Source of the DNA: Butyrivibrio sp. MC2021
Lineage (GTDB): Bacteria; Bacillota; Clostridia; Lachnospirales; Lachnospiraceae
Assembly (NCBI RefSeq): GCF_000621605.1
Contig: NZ_JHXX01000011.1
Span: 1-64,000, forward strand
Reading direction: 5' to 3'
Length of the DNA: 64,000 nucleotides
Made by a program: the position numbers and the translations under genes
Part shown: piece after piece, positions 34,221 through 44,192 of the stretch
Layout of the letters: each line of letters begins with the position of its first letter
How positions within the stretch are numbered: position 1 is the first letter of the stretch
The notes under the pieces: generated by a model
Told to the model about the DNA's origin: nothing
Seen by the model: the letters and a program-made list of their open reading frames with translations, nothing else
Database searches by the model: none

Positions 34221-36239
34221 TTATTTAAAGAACGCAATCTCTTCGTTGAGCTGACTAGCAATGCTCTTCAAGTTATCAGCAGAAGATGCAAGGGTTGTAA
34301 CCGTTGCGGAGAGCTCCTCCATGGAAGCTCCTGTCTCCTCTGAGGATGCGGCGTTCTCTTCGCTTATAGCAGAAAGTGAAGACATGGCGTCCGCAACAAC
34401 ATTCTTGGCACTTACACAGGTTCCTGCATCGGTTTCAATGCTCTTGGCACTGTCAACTGTGGCAGAGATATCCTGGATCATGGCATTTACACTCTGAACT
34501 GTGGCACCAAGCACCTCAACCTGTTCATTGTTCTCGCGCTGAACATCGGAGGCCATGGTAACTGCTGCCTGGGATTCCTCAAGAAGGACATCCATCTCTT
34601 TTCTGATCTCATCGGCCATGGCTCTTGAATCATCAGCCAGTTTGCCAATCTCTTCAGCAACTACAGAGAATCCCTTTCCTGCTTCACCGGCTCTTGCGGC
34701 CTCAATGGAAGCATTCAGTGAAAGGAGGTTGGTCTGGGTTGCAATGGAAGCAATTCCCTCAACCTTTTCATTGATATTCTCAACAGCCTTACTGGTGGCT
34801 GCGATCTTTTCTGAAATAGCGGAGATACTGTCACTCATATTCTGGCTGCTCTGCTGCAGATCTGCCAGACTCTGGGCTGACTCTGTACTTACATTCTGCA
34901 TTCTGCCGGCAAGATTTACCAGGTCTTCCGTACTCTCCTGAACATGTCCGGTAGCCACATCAATGTCGCCAACGCTCTCAGTTACGCTCTGAATCTCATC
35001 AGCCTGCTGTGTGGCACCGGATGCGATCTCCTGTACCGCAGTGGAGACGTCATCCGCAGTCTGGGAAATCTGATTGGCCGTATCTGCCAGTTCCTCAGAG
35101 GACTCGTTAACGGCTGCCGTAGAGTCCTTGATGCTTTGGACAATGGAGCCGAGTTTATCTATAACGGAGTTTGTATTGTTTATGATATCGCCGAATTCAT
35201 CTTTTCGATTGGTATATTTATCAATAATCAGGAACTCACCATCAGCCAGCTTTGTAACGGAGTCATTAACAGCTTTCAGAGGTCTGGTAAAGGAGTTCGC
35301 CATATTAAGTGATATAGCAACTGCCATAATAAGCATAATAAGACCTATCGCAATAATCACATTTGCACTGGTCTGAGTTTCTCTCATAACCATATTGTAG
35401 TCAGCTACCACTATTACAACCCATCCGGTATTGGGTTCTTTTTGATATGACATAATAAGCTTCCTGCCACCGCTCTTTCCGATGTAGCTTCCGCTTGAGT
35501 TGGTCTGTGCATCCTTAAAGGCCTGCAGATTACTCATATCCTCAAGATTATTGGCATCGATGGCACGCTCGGAATGACCGATCATATTTCCATCTCTGTC
35601 AAGAATCATAGCTTCTTCCTTTTTACCGGTATCAACCATGCCGGCAAGAAGCGTATTTAAAGAATTCAATTTATAGCTTCTCATGATAGTTCCTATAATA
35701 TTTCCGCTTTCATCGTAGAGCGGAATAATAGGAAAAATCGTTGCTGAGCCGTCAGTTTTAGCAGCATAGACATCAGAAATATACTCTTTCCCCTGAATTG
35801 CAGTCTGGAAGTATGCTCTGTCAGCAATATTCTGAAGATCGCCTGAAGAACGTACAATCTGTTCACCATCAGGAGCCGTGACAACAATAGAATTTCCGCC
35901 TCCCAGGGACTCTTCCATTTTTGCAAGCCAGTTGACCATTACCTCATTTTCCCTGTCTTCAGGAGCAGTGGTAATATAATGTACCATATATGGGCTGGTA
36001 GCAGCTGTCCTTAAAGTCGCCATCATTTTCTCCACTTCTTCCATGAAAGAAGCCTCAACTACAGCAGCTTTTTGGGAATTGATGGCCTGAGCATCGGACA
36101 AAGACTTATTCATGCTGGTCATATAGTTAATGACAATAGAGATAACCAATGGGACAATACAGACAAGAAGCATCACCGTGATCAGTTTAGTGCTTACATT
36201 GTTAAATGAAAAACCCTTTCCTTTTGACTTTTCGGCCAT
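34221..36239 (-). CDS. Methyl-accepting chemotaxis protein with extracellular Cache domain
   Basis: The protein has 672 residues. TM1 is at about 17-38, with a periplasm-like dCache sensor at about 40-280 ([42 protein letters not shown]), TM2 at about 290-312, HAMP at about 312-365, then a long coiled-coil signalling domain with the highly conserved tip [21 protein letters not shown]. It clusters with chemotaxis arrays through CheA/CheW. The ligand is unknown; Cache domains bind small organic acids or amino acids. An AGGAGGT site lies 4 bases before the ATG. No flagellar or che genes are in the window. Confidence 0.93.
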   Translation of the reverse strand: MAEKSKGKGFSFNNVSTKLITVMLLVCIVPLVISIVINYMTSMNKSLSDAQAINSQKAAVVEASFMEEVEKMMATLRTAATSPYMVHYITTAPEDRENEVMVNWLAKMEESLGGGNSIVVTAPDGEQIVRSSGDLQNIADRAYFQTAIQGKEYISDVYAAKTDGSATIFPIIPLYDESGNIIGTIMRSYKLNSLNTLLAGMVDTGKKEEAMILDRDGNMIGHSERAIDANNLEDMSNLQAFKDAQTNSSGSYIGKSGGRKLIMSYQKEPNTGWVVIVVADYNMVMRETQTSANVIIAIGLIMLIMAVAISLNMANSFTRPLKAVNDSVTKLADGEFLIIDKYTNRKDEFGDIINNTNSVIDKLGSIVQSIKDSTAAVNESSEELADTANQISQTADDVSTAVQEIASGATQQADEIQSVTESVGDIDVATGHVQESTEDLVNLAGRMQNVSTESAQSLADLQQSSQNMSDSISAISEKIAATSKAVENINEKVEGIASIATQTNLLSLNASIEAARAGEAGKGFSVVAEEIGKLADDSRAMADEIRKEMDVLLEESQAAVTMASDVQRENNEQVEVLGATVQSVNAMIQDISATVDSAKSIETDAGTCVSAKNVVADAMSSLSAISEENAASSEETGASMEELSATVTTLASSADNLKSIASQLNEEIAFFK

Positions 36240-36265
36240 AACATACCTCCTGAGAATTTTTGGGT

Positions 36266-36300
36266 AACAAAAAAGTGGGGATAAGTCATTACCCCCACTT
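36266..36300 (-). terminator. Intrinsic terminator between the MoxR operon and the chemotaxis gene
   Basis: AAGTGGGG (36300-36293) and CCCCACTT (36280-36273) on the minus strand form an 8-bp stem followed by TTTTTTG. It lies 110 bp after the MoxR stop and 27 bp before the receptor ATG, so it may end the MoxR transcript or sit in the receptor leader. Confidence 0.7.
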
Positions 36301-36409
36301 ACAATACTACCACTGTTCCCGATAAATAATGTATGTTATACCGATAATTAATAAATAATTTAGATAACACTTTGCACCAATGAGAAGTTTATATGCAAAC
36401 CATATTATC

Positions 36410-37951
36410 TCAAAAATCCATCTGTAAAATCTGATCCTTAAGCTCCTGTCTGCGGTCATTCAAAAGAAGCAGCTTATTGTACTCATAATAAGCTTCGTTT
36501 CCTGTCTCCTTTACAAACTTAAGACTGTAATAGGCATTTGACAGCTCGGTGATAAAGATTACCATCTCCTGGCTGCCGGTGAGAGACTCCTTATTTCCGA
36601 AGGTCTCTTCTATGAAGCGGAAGCTGTTGGTGAGGTGCCTGTCAGTTTCTTTAATGTCAGCCTGACGAACATTCTCCTTCTTGGTAAACCAGTTCTTGGC
36701 AATGATGAAGGCTCCCTGAAGATCAGGCTCTGTCCCTGCCGCTGAAATCATATAGGAAATGCAGTCCCTGAGGCCCTCCAGAGCCAGAGTCCTGACGCGC
36801 TCATCCTCGCGGCTGAGCATTCCCGCTTCCTTATCGCTTTCAAGGTTGTACTTCATAACACCTTCTCTGTCCTTGAAATAGGAAATGCTGCTTTCCATGT
36901 CGGGATTCTCTTCTTCAGCATAGGCCTTGAACTCTTTTATGGTTTCAAAAAGGATCTTCTGGATAGCCTGACTCTCCGCATATTCCCTGAACTCTTCCAT
37001 AAGCTTGTCTGTAAGAAGCCCGATGATACTGAGCTTTTCGTCAAAGGATCCGTCTCTTATGGACTTAAGGTCCTCAGGGAAGCTTCCCTCCAGGATCTCA
37101 GGAATCTTGTAGAGCTCGTTATAGCGGTGGTAAAGCTCATAATAATCCGCGAAATCTCTCGCAATCTCTTTGTTCTGAATGTACTGGACCACCAGGTTCT
37201 CATCCACCGGCATGGAGAGCTTCTCATGAACCTTCATGACTCTTGAAAGGTCCTCCCAGCCACGGGCTGTCACAAAGGTCCTGCCATCCACATCGGTCTT
37301 TATGCTGTAAAAATTGTCCTTTTTGATCTCAAGATAAGAAAGGATCGCGCCGTGAACCGCAGCCTTGTAGGCATAGGATTTCCAGGAGTCAAAGTCCTCC
37401 TCTATGTTGATCTGCCTTACACGGTCCAGAGTTACGATATCGAATTCCCTGACGGACTTGTTGTACTGAGGGGGATTGCCCGCAGTGACAATGATATACC
37501 CTGCCGGGAGCTTGTGGCTTCCGAAGGTCTTATACTGCAGAAACTGCAGCATGGTGGGAGCCAATGTCTCGGAGACACAGTTGATCTCATCCAGGAAAAG
37601 AATTCCCTCCTCCACTCCGGATTTTTCAATCTGCTCATAAACCGCGCCGATGATCTCGCTCATGGTGTACTCGGTTACGGAATATCTTTTGCCCCCAAAC
37701 TCCTTGAGGCTGATCTGGGGAAGACCGATGGCGCTCTGTCTGGTGTGATGGGTTATGGTATAGGAAACAAGGCCGATGCCCAGATCGTGGGCTATCTGCT
37801 CCATGATTGCTGTCTTGCCGATTCCGGGAGGTCCCATAAGGAGAATGGGTCTTTGCTTCTCTGTGGGAATCTCGTACTGTCCCAGCTCATCCTTTTCAAG
37901 ATAAGCTCTGACCGCGTTTTTTACTTCTTCTTTTGCCTGATCAATATTCAT
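36410..37951 (-). CDS. MoxR-type AAA+ ATPase
   Basis: The protein has 513 residues. Walker A GPPGIGKT is at 40-47, Walker B ILFLDEIN near 115-121, and sensor 1 TAGNPP further on, as in MoxR AAA+ ATPases. The C-terminal 270 residues are helical and have no clear family signature. MoxR ATPases remodel protein partners, usually VWA proteins encoded next to them, as here: the VWA gene ends 9 bp upstream. A chaperone or cofactor-insertion role is the family expectation; the client is unknown. Confidence 0.88.
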   Translation of the reverse strand: MNIDQAKEEVKNAVRAYLEKDELGQYEIPTEKQRPILLMGPPGIGKTAIMEQIAHDLGIGLVSYTITHHTRQSAIGLPQISLKEFGGKRYSVTEYTMSEIIGAVYEQIEKSGVEEGILFLDEINCVSETLAPTMLQFLQYKTFGSHKLPAGYIIVTAGNPPQYNKSVREFDIVTLDRVRQINIEEDFDSWKSYAYKAAVHGAILSYLEIKKDNFYSIKTDVDGRTFVTARGWEDLSRVMKVHEKLSMPVDENLVVQYIQNKEIARDFADYYELYHRYNELYKIPEILEGSFPEDLKSIRDGSFDEKLSIIGLLTDKLMEEFREYAESQAIQKILFETIKEFKAYAEEENPDMESSISYFKDREGVMKYNLESDKEAGMLSREDERVRTLALEGLRDCISYMISAAGTEPDLQGAFIIAKNWFTKKENVRQADIKETDRHLTNSFRFIEETFGNKESLTGSQEMVIFITELSNAYYSLKFVKETGNEAYYEYNKLLLLNDRRQELKDQILQMDF

Positions 37952-37960
37952 GTCTCTCTC

Positions 37961-39364
37961 CTAAATATAGAGCTTTAATGCCCAGTCCGGGACCTTTTCA
38001 TCATCATAGTCCTGATCCTTGGGAAAAACAAATGCTGTGTCGTAAGTTGTTGGCTTGTCGGGATAAATCCCAAAGCCGTCGGTGAAATAAATAAGTCCCT
38101 TGAGGTTCTCAAATTCTTTTTTCGCAATAAGCTCCGAAACCCGCTCAAACACAGGCCTGAAGTCGGTGCCGTAGCCTCCCTCTATATGGATGCCCCCGGC
38201 GTATTTCTTCATATCCTCCACCGAGGTTATGATCTCTTCCCGCTGGACCTGGTCGTCGCACTCTATTATACGGATATTTATCCTTTGGAAAAAATTGTCC
38301 TTGGAAAGAAGCAGGGCTGCTGTCTCATTAAGGAAGCGCTGAACCAGCTCATCCTTGCAGGAGGCGGAGGTGTCGATGGCGATGACCAGCTCCTGTATCT
38401 TCTTGACCTCCCGGAACTCATTCTCCTCGATAAGGGGCATGTTGCCGTAGTAATCAAGGCCAAAGGAGTACATGCCGTAGTCGAAGCTGTCAAGATCGAT
38501 GCCGCCCTCCTCCCTGAGGATCTTGAACCTCTGAAGGAACTCGCGATAGTCCCTGCGGGAAGTATTCTCGAATTTCAGTATCCAGGAGAGCTTGCCGATG
38601 CGGTCGCTGTGCTGCTTACCGATGGTCTCAATCTCGGTCTGAAGGCGCTTAGCCTCCTTCTCCCAGTTCTTTTCATTGTGCCTTATCTTCTGAAGACGTC
38701 TGGGGTTAATGTATTTCTCCGTGGTCTTTCCATCTTTGTTATCAAAAGGAGAATCGTAGTCCTGATCGATTGGTGGCTCTTCTTTGTCCTTATCCTTTTC
38801 AGGTTCGTCAGCCTTTTGGTCCTGAAGCCTTAGCCAGAAACCGTGGTCGTCCAGGGCGAATTCCCTCTCCAGTTTCTCCATTTCGTAGATATCAAGTTCG
38901 TGTTCTTTTTCGGAAAAAAATTTGTAGAGACGCTCCACGGTCAGGACCTTCAGCTCTTTTTCCAAAAGAGTGATCCATCTGTCCCGGTAGTCGGAGCTGA
39001 CACGGTAGATGCACTGATAGTCGAAGCCGTCCAGGATGGACTCGGTGACTATGTCTGCGCACAAATCGTAAAGTCTTGTATCCTCATATTTCGCTGAGGT
39101 GTACATATGACGGAAAATGCAGTGAAGAAGCATGTGGAGATAGGTTCTGTTGAGCTTGCCGGGCTCCTCCACAAAAAGCCTTGCTACGTAAGCGGGATTA
39201 AACCTGATGTCCACCGCGTCGGTGCCGACGGTGGTGGTGGTCAGGTCAAGCTCGTAGCCAAGGCTGTTAAGTGCCGCGCCAAAGAAGCGCATGTCGATAT
39301 ATAGTTCGGTCCGCGATGCTGCAAGCACTTCGCGACCGGTAGTTTCAAGGTCTTGTCGTTTCAT
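37961..39364 (-). CDS. VWA-like protein with DUF2201 putative metallopeptidase domain
   Basis: The protein has 467 residues. The N-terminal domain carries HMLLHCIFRH (His77, His81, His86), the zinc-binding-type motif of the DUF2201 putative metallopeptidase domain, followed by a charged linker (about 195-230, KDKEEPPIDQD) and a C-terminal VWA-like domain (about 325-467) with DTSAS near 332 and the later GGYGTDF and TDGFG. It pairs with the MoxR ATPase gene 9 bp downstream. The MIDAS-like site suggests metal-dependent protein binding. The acidic Glu of a classical HExxH is replaced by Met in HMLLH, so proteolysis is doubtful. Confidence 0.85.
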   Translation of the reverse strand: MKRQDLETTGREVLAASRTELYIDMRFFGAALNSLGYELDLTTTTVGTDAVDIRFNPAYVARLFVEEPGKLNRTYLHMLLHCIFRHMYTSAKYEDTRLYDLCADIVTESILDGFDYQCIYRVSSDYRDRWITLLEKELKVLTVERLYKFFSEKEHELDIYEMEKLEREFALDDHGFWLRLQDQKADEPEKDKDKEEPPIDQDYDSPFDNKDGKTTEKYINPRRLQKIRHNEKNWEKEAKRLQTEIETIGKQHSDRIGKLSWILKFENTSRRDYREFLQRFKILREEGGIDLDSFDYGMYSFGLDYYGNMPLIEENEFREVKKIQELVIAIDTSASCKDELVQRFLNETAALLLSKDNFFQRINIRIIECDDQVQREEIITSVEDMKKYAGGIHIEGGYGTDFRPVFERVSELIAKKEFENLKGLIYFTDGFGIYPDKPTTYDTAFVFPKDQDYDDEKVPDWALKLYI

Positions 39365-39396
39365 ACCTTATACTTTATCAAGTTGGCGGTATATTT

Positions 39397-40755
39397 TCAA
39401 ACTATAAGTCCCTGAATAAGAATGATAAGTATCAGTACCGGAAGGACAATCTGAAGGTACCACTTAAGGCCTCTGGGAAGCTTTAAGCCATCGCCGGTGT
39501 TAACCTCGTTGATATAGTTGTCAAAGCCCCATCCCAAGCGGGTTACGCAGAACAGCAGGAAGATAAGTGAGCCCCCGGGAAGAAGGAGGTTACTTACCAG
39601 GAAGTCCTCTGAATCCAGGACGCCGCGGCCTCCGATAAGAGCCAGGTCACTTAATACGTTAAATCCAAGAACGCAGGGAAGACTGGCGATCAGCATAAAT
39701 ACACAGTTAACTGCGATTGAACGGCCTCTTTTCCAGCCAAAGTTGTCGCTGCAGGAAGCCACAAGGTTCTCAAATACTGCGGTAACGGTTGAAAAGCTGG
39801 CGAAGGTCATAAACAGGAAGAACAGTGTTCCCCAGATACGTCCCCCTGCCATATTGATAAATACATCCGGCAGTGTCACAAAAATCAGGGACGGGCCCGC
39901 ATCAGGCTTGATGTCATAGCTAAAGCATGCAGGGAAAATAATAAGTCCTGAAATAATGGCAACAAAGGTATCCAGCGCACAGATTCTTATTGCCTCACCG
40001 GTGAGGGCGTGATCCTTTGACATATAGCTTCCGAAGATCTCAATGGATCCTAGACCTACACTAAGGGTAAAGAATGCCTGGCTCATGGCTGCGGTGATAA
40101 CCTTCCATATACCTACGCTTTTAGCCTTGTTTATATCTGGCAAAAGATAGAACTTAACACCCTCTGCTGCCCCCTCGAGAGTAAGGCTGTTTACAGCGAG
40201 AGTCATGATAAGACCAAGGAGAAGGATCATCATTATCTTATTTACCTTCTCAAGGCCGTTCTGAACGCCGAAGCTCAGAACACCAAAGCCAAGAAGCACT
40301 GTCAGTGTTGTAAAAATAGCCAGCTCCACAGGATCTGCCAAAAGGTCATCAAATACTGCGGCCACATCCTGATACTGAAGGCCGTTGAATCTGCCTGTGG
40401 CAAACTTGCAGAAATAGTTGAGCATCCAGCCTGAAACTGTTGTGTAGTACATCATAAGAAGGTAGTTACCTGCCATACATACCCATCCGTGAAGGTGCCA
40501 CTTGCTGCCGGGCTTCTCCAGGGCTTTATAGCCCTTGACCTGTGTCTGTCTGCCGGCCCTGCCCATGGCAAGCTCCATGGTCAGCACCGGAATACCCATG
40601 ATAAGCAAAAACAACAAATAAAACAGCACGAAAATCGCGCCGCCATTCTCTCCTGTCACATATGGAAACTTCCATACATTTCCTATTCCTATAGCGCATC
40701 CCGCGCTTACTAAAATAAAGCCCAATCTGGACTGAAAACTGCCTCTCTCGTTCAT
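39397..40755 (-). CDS. Sodium-dependent transporter (NSS/SNF family)
   Basis: The protein has 452 residues from the ATG at 40755 (MNERGSFQSRLGF), which has GAGGGG 6 bases upstream; a 42-codon upstream extension of the frame is rejected. The signature FILVSAGCAIGIGNVWKFPY of TM1 and NGGAIFVLFY of TM2 are those of LeuT-fold neurotransmitter:sodium symporters. Eleven to twelve membrane segments are expected. These import amino acids or related amines with sodium. Substrate is unknown. It lies 32 bp upstream of the VWA gene with no terminator between, so it may be co-transcribed with it. Confidence 0.9.
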   Translation of the reverse strand: MNERGSFQSRLGFILVSAGCAIGIGNVWKFPYVTGENGGAIFVLFYLLFLLIMGIPVLTMELAMGRAGRQTQVKGYKALEKPGSKWHLHGWVCMAGNYLLMMYYTTVSGWMLNYFCKFATGRFNGLQYQDVAAVFDDLLADPVELAIFTTLTVLLGFGVLSFGVQNGLEKVNKIMMILLLGLIMTLAVNSLTLEGAAEGVKFYLLPDINKAKSVGIWKVITAAMSQAFFTLSVGLGSIEIFGSYMSKDHALTGEAIRICALDTFVAIISGLIIFPACFSYDIKPDAGPSLIFVTLPDVFINMAGGRIWGTLFFLFMTFASFSTVTAVFENLVASCSDNFGWKRGRSIAVNCVFMLIASLPCVLGFNVLSDLALIGGRGVLDSEDFLVSNLLLPGGSLIFLLFCVTRLGWGFDNYINEVNTGDGLKLPRGLKWYLQIVLPVLILIILIQGLIV

Positions 40756-40939
40756 AAATAACCCCTCGTATCCGGATATCATGGAATCATATCTGGATTT
40801 TCTAAAGGATAAAAATGTAAAAGTCATTATCTGCGACGACACCGCTGCCGCATGCCATGCGTCTGATGCCAATACAGCCATCGAAATATATGAGTATGAT
40901 TCATCGAATGCCGGTCTGTTCGCTGATCTGATACATATT
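40754..40939 (+). other. Possible gene remnant, about 60 codons
   Basis: An open plus-strand frame reads YLDFLKDKNVKVIICDDT and then ANTAIEIYEYDSS, with protein-like composition in the gap between two leftward genes. It has no ribosome binding site before the ATG at 40781 and then runs into the 3' end of DUF4956 on the other strand. It could be a decayed gene fragment or chance. No family is recognised. Confidence 0.25.
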
Positions 40940-40963
40940 TCATCAGACGGGCGAAAAGTATGT

Positions 40964-41653
40964 CTAAAATGTCACTTCGCCATCATGTGCAAGGACAGAT
41001 ACATTAGATACCCCATTGATAGCTGTCAATTTCTTAACCATATCCGTTACATCTTTTGTTGCAATTTCTACCGTTAAATCAAGTTCTGAAACAGATACAT
41101 TGCGAGCTTTTACTGTATAGTGCCTAGAATACTGTTCAACTATTTTCAATATACTGTTTTCAATTTCAATACTATTTGCTTCAACCATCAATATCATTGG
41201 CGCTTTGGAAATAGGAAGCCGGTCAATAACCACAACTACAATAGTCAGGATTATAGCCAGTACTACTGCATATTCAGCATATCCCGCGCCACATATGATT
41301 CCTGTGCTTATAGCCCAAAATAAAAACATCAGGTCAAGAGGATCTTTAATTGCCGTTCTAAATCTTACTATTGAAAGTGCTCCCACCATTCCCAAAGAAA
41401 CCACAAGACTTGATTGGATTGTAATGATGATCGCTGCGGTAATCAGTGCGACACCAACTAAACTCATATTAAAGTTCTTAGAATAAAAAGTCTTTCTGCA
41501 TAAAAGCTTGTAAATCACAAAAATATATGCAGCAACCAGTGCTGTTGCCAGAAGCGCTACAATAAAAGTCGTTAATGTAATATCATTGGCAGCAAACCCT
41601 TCAAGAAATGATTTTTCTATTATTTCTCTTATACTTAACATTTTTCTCTCCAT
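40964..41653 (-). CDS. DUF4956 integral membrane protein (copy 2)
   Basis: The protein has 229 residues. The N-terminal half has four to five hydrophobic segments, with the family motif MVGALSIVRFRTAIKDPLD near residue 100. The C-terminal third is a soluble domain of about 85 residues. It is a paralogue of the gene at 4057-4740, although the sequences are quite different outside the motif. It begins 1 bp after the VTC stop and is the last gene of CotH-VTC-DUF4956 at the end of the polysaccharide locus. Function is unknown; membrane partner of the VTC protein is the inference. Confidence 0.85.
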   Translation of the reverse strand: MERKMLSIREIIEKSFLEGFAANDITLTTFIVALLATALVAAYIFVIYKLLCRKTFYSKNFNMSLVGVALITAAIIITIQSSLVVSLGMVGALSIVRFRTAIKDPLDLMFLFWAISTGIICGAGYAEYAVVLAIILTIVVVVIDRLPISKAPMILMVEANSIEIENSILKIVEQYSRHYTVKARNVSVSELDLTVEIATKDVTDMVKKLTAINGVSNVSVLAHDGEVTF

Positions 41654-41654
41654 A

Positions 41655-42344
41655 TCAGGAACAAAATTTTCTGCATAAATAGTATTTTGAAAAGGCTGAT
41701 TGTGTCAGGTAATTCAATTGTAATGCATCATAAATAAAGTCCGGTAAAAACTCGTCATATTTTACTTCCATCAAAAGCATTCCGACAGGCAGTATAGGGC
41801 GAGATACAAAATTACCATCTAAAAATTTTTCTATGTTCTTCGAAGAAGCCAGCTGACTGTCAAAGGTGATTCTTACATTACCTGCTCGCTCTATATATGG
41901 CATCCTTTTATAGTCAACAATAACCTTAGGCTTCAATCCTTTTGTGTTTTGAAGAATAATAAACTTATTCAATAAAGAATCATTATTCGTGTTTTTAACG
42001 GATCTTCCTTCTATTATATCTTCCACCTGACTCTTCTGTAATCTGCAGGACATCTTTAAGGTCTTTCCATGTTCTTTTCTTTTGCACTCTAAACTGATCA
42101 TATCAGTACTATTATCATAAATACGTATTCTGAACTTCTCCTTGAGATCAGATCCGTTTTCATTCTCATAGTAGCAGGAATCATAGTAATCATCAAAATA
42201 CAGACTTGAAATATGATACATACCCGACTCACCCACATGACTATCCAGAGACATCAGTCTTCTTATTCGTTCTTTTAATACAGCTGCCTCCAGATCACTT
42301 ATAGGATATTTGTATTCATGTCTATATTTTTCTTTAAAACTCAT
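41655..42344 (-). CDS. VTC-domain polyphosphate polymerase-like protein (copy 2)
   Basis: The protein has 229 residues. VTC motifs in order: HEYKYPIS at the start, SSLYFDDYYD, EKFRIRIYD, SLECKRKEHGKTLK, VDYKRMPY, VRITFDSQ, LMEVKYDEFLPD and AFSKYYLCR. This is the nucleotide/polyphosphate tunnel fold. The start ATG overlaps the CotH stop by four bases, giving strong translational coupling. Within the polysaccharide locus it could make or attach a phosphate polymer, or use CotH-phosphorylated material; neither is shown by the sequence. Confidence 0.85.
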   Translation of the reverse strand: MSFKEKYRHEYKYPISDLEAAVLKERIRRLMSLDSHVGESGMYHISSLYFDDYYDSCYYENENGSDLKEKFRIRIYDNSTDMISLECKRKEHGKTLKMSCRLQKSQVEDIIEGRSVKNTNNDSLLNKFIILQNTKGLKPKVIVDYKRMPYIERAGNVRITFDSQLASSKNIEKFLDGNFVSRPILPVGMLLMEVKYDEFLPDFIYDALQLNYLTQSAFSKYYLCRKFCS

Positions 42345-44161
42345 TTTTGTTTTGCCACCCCCTTACTAAATAGAAGGGAAAACCTGAGAGCAAAAGGCAC
42401 AGAGAAAAGCCCCACAATAGAAACAAGAATAGATATTAAATCCCTATTCTTTTTAGCAAAAGAAAGAATTCTATCAACTAAACTAACTTCTACCCTTGTC
42501 AAAGTGACATTGTCATAAACAGCTGAATCAAAATTGTATTCTTCGTTAGTATCCTCAATATACCATTTGTATTTTTGATCAAATAAAGCAAAGCAATCCG
42601 GATTGCTTGAAACTGAAGCCCCCCTTGGCAGAGAAGCACGAATATAACTGTGTGCGTCGTCCGGAATATAGTATCCTATCTCAACAAAGTCTTCATTATC
42701 CAACCAAATTCTCTTTAAGAATGACAGACGTCTCGAAAGAAATCCCGCCAATTCTTCATATTCCTCAGAGGAGTCTATATTCCACCGAATGTCATCATTC
42801 TTCTTAGCAGAGAAAATGTCTTTAGAATAATTGCTTATTCCCCCATCTAAAAGTGCCTGTAGCACCGGGATAAAATCATTTTCAAAAGAAGTTATCACCA
42901 TACTGTGAAAATATGGGTCTGAATTCAGCTTCGAATACCAGAGTATTCTATAATCATGACCTGCAAATATACATTCCGGGTTTGCCGCATCTCCCAGGTA
43001 ACAATGCGTATTTCCAAGTATCCTGTCATAATCCCATATTGGTCCTCCATATACTTTCGTTGATCCGGCTTTCGTACAGCTATAAAAATACGAGCTGGAC
43101 AAACTGGCATCACAATTCTCGAATATCTCATCGATCAGATATTTTTTGGTCCAGGAATCAATGTCAATAACGCTTTTAAGCGCGGATCCCCCCTCAGCTA
43201 TTGCATCTTCGATCCGGCTGATGATCTGCTGTGTTTCTTTCTTTTCTTCATAGCCAAGTTGCTCCGGGCTTCTTACATCAATTATCGATCTGTCGTTTTC
43301 AACACGGATTACATAATTCGTATTTGAAAGCCTGGTTTTAAAATCCGCAGAAAAGAGATAAGAGTCATCCTGATCAACTTCCGATCTTTCATAAAAGGTA
43401 TCAGCCGCCTGACACAATGTATACAACCCATAGTACTCTCCGTTCAAGTATAGATCCACAAATGCGTACTCAGATGTATCATCCATCCCAACCTTCTTAG
43501 CTGTATCAAAGACTATTGCATTTCGAATTCCGCTATAATCTCTGGCATTCGCCAACAGAACCCATTTAGAGCTCTGCTTCATCCCCAAAATCGATTCCGG
43601 CATACTGAAAATGACAGAAAACGGCTTTTTCTCATATGTCCAAGTTGTATTTCCTCTTCCCTTTATGTAAGAATCTGTTTTTGCAGTATCTATTTTGCCG
43701 TTCTTATCTACAACGGTAATTTTCGTCAATTCTTTGTGGTTTTTTGATTGCAGAACAGCTTTCATTGAACCGGTCGCAGTTGTAACATACATTGTAGAAA
43801 CATTTTCTGACTTTGCAAAAATGATTTTGCTCTGTTTGTTGTTATAATCCATTAAATATTCAGTATTGTAAACTAGATTATCTATCTCTTTATTTACGGA
43901 ATACACTTCACCGTCAATAATGGCTTCTTTGTTCTTATCCAATGCAAAAAATGAGCCACTCAAATCCGCATATGAAGGAATAAAATAATAAAAGCATTCC
44001 TCTTTCTCGTTATACCAAGGATATATCTTCTGTTCATCTGAAAGAACCAGGGCTGTCAATTGTGTAGTAGTATTTACGTCTTTTATACTAACCATGATAA
44101 TAAATGCAAATACTATCATAATAATAGTAAGTCCAGCCATAAGAATACTTCTTCTTGACAT
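42341..44161 (-). CDS. CotH-family protein kinase, membrane-anchored
   Basis: The protein has 606 residues. An N-terminal membrane segment (about 8-26) and a C-terminal one (about 572-598) flank an extracytoplasmic-type domain. CotH signatures: YIKGRGNTTWTYEKKPF (near 167), KWVLLANARDYSGIRN, VDLYLNGEYYGLY, EIFENCDASLSSSYFY, and the metal-binding WDYDRILGN near 375. CotH proteins are atypical kinases that phosphorylate serines of spore-coat proteins. This gene is not next to any spore gene. It starts 31 bp after the GT11 gene and is coupled to VTC, so here it probably serves the cell surface. Confidence 0.88.
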   Translation of the reverse strand: MSRRSILMAGLTIIMIVFAFIIMVSIKDVNTTTQLTALVLSDEQKIYPWYNEKEECFYYFIPSYADLSGSFFALDKNKEAIIDGEVYSVNKEIDNLVYNTEYLMDYNNKQSKIIFAKSENVSTMYVTTATGSMKAVLQSKNHKELTKITVVDKNGKIDTAKTDSYIKGRGNTTWTYEKKPFSVIFSMPESILGMKQSSKWVLLANARDYSGIRNAIVFDTAKKVGMDDTSEYAFVDLYLNGEYYGLYTLCQAADTFYERSEVDQDDSYLFSADFKTRLSNTNYVIRVENDRSIIDVRSPEQLGYEEKKETQQIISRIEDAIAEGGSALKSVIDIDSWTKKYLIDEIFENCDASLSSSYFYSCTKAGSTKVYGGPIWDYDRILGNTHCYLGDAANPECIFAGHDYRILWYSKLNSDPYFHSMVITSFENDFIPVLQALLDGGISNYSKDIFSAKKNDDIRWNIDSSEEYEELAGFLSRRLSFLKRIWLDNEDFVEIGYYIPDDAHSYIRASLPRGASVSSNPDCFALFDQKYKWYIEDTNEEYNFDSAVYDNVTLTRVEVSLVDRILSFAKKNRDLISILVSIVGLFSVPFALRFSLLFSKGVAKQK

Positions 44162-44192
44162 AACGTGTCTGTATCTCCTTCTCTTGCATTCT

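Noticed and set aside
36318..36347. GCCGATAA-like boxes suggesting a sigma-28 promoter for the chemotaxis receptor
   Set aside because: CCCGATAA and ACCGATAA lie on the plus strand and point away from the receptor gene; spacing to a TAAA box is not right.
40756..40881. 42-codon N-terminal extension of the sodium-dependent transporter
   Set aside because: Family members start just before the first membrane segment, and the ATG at 40755 has a good ribosome binding site.
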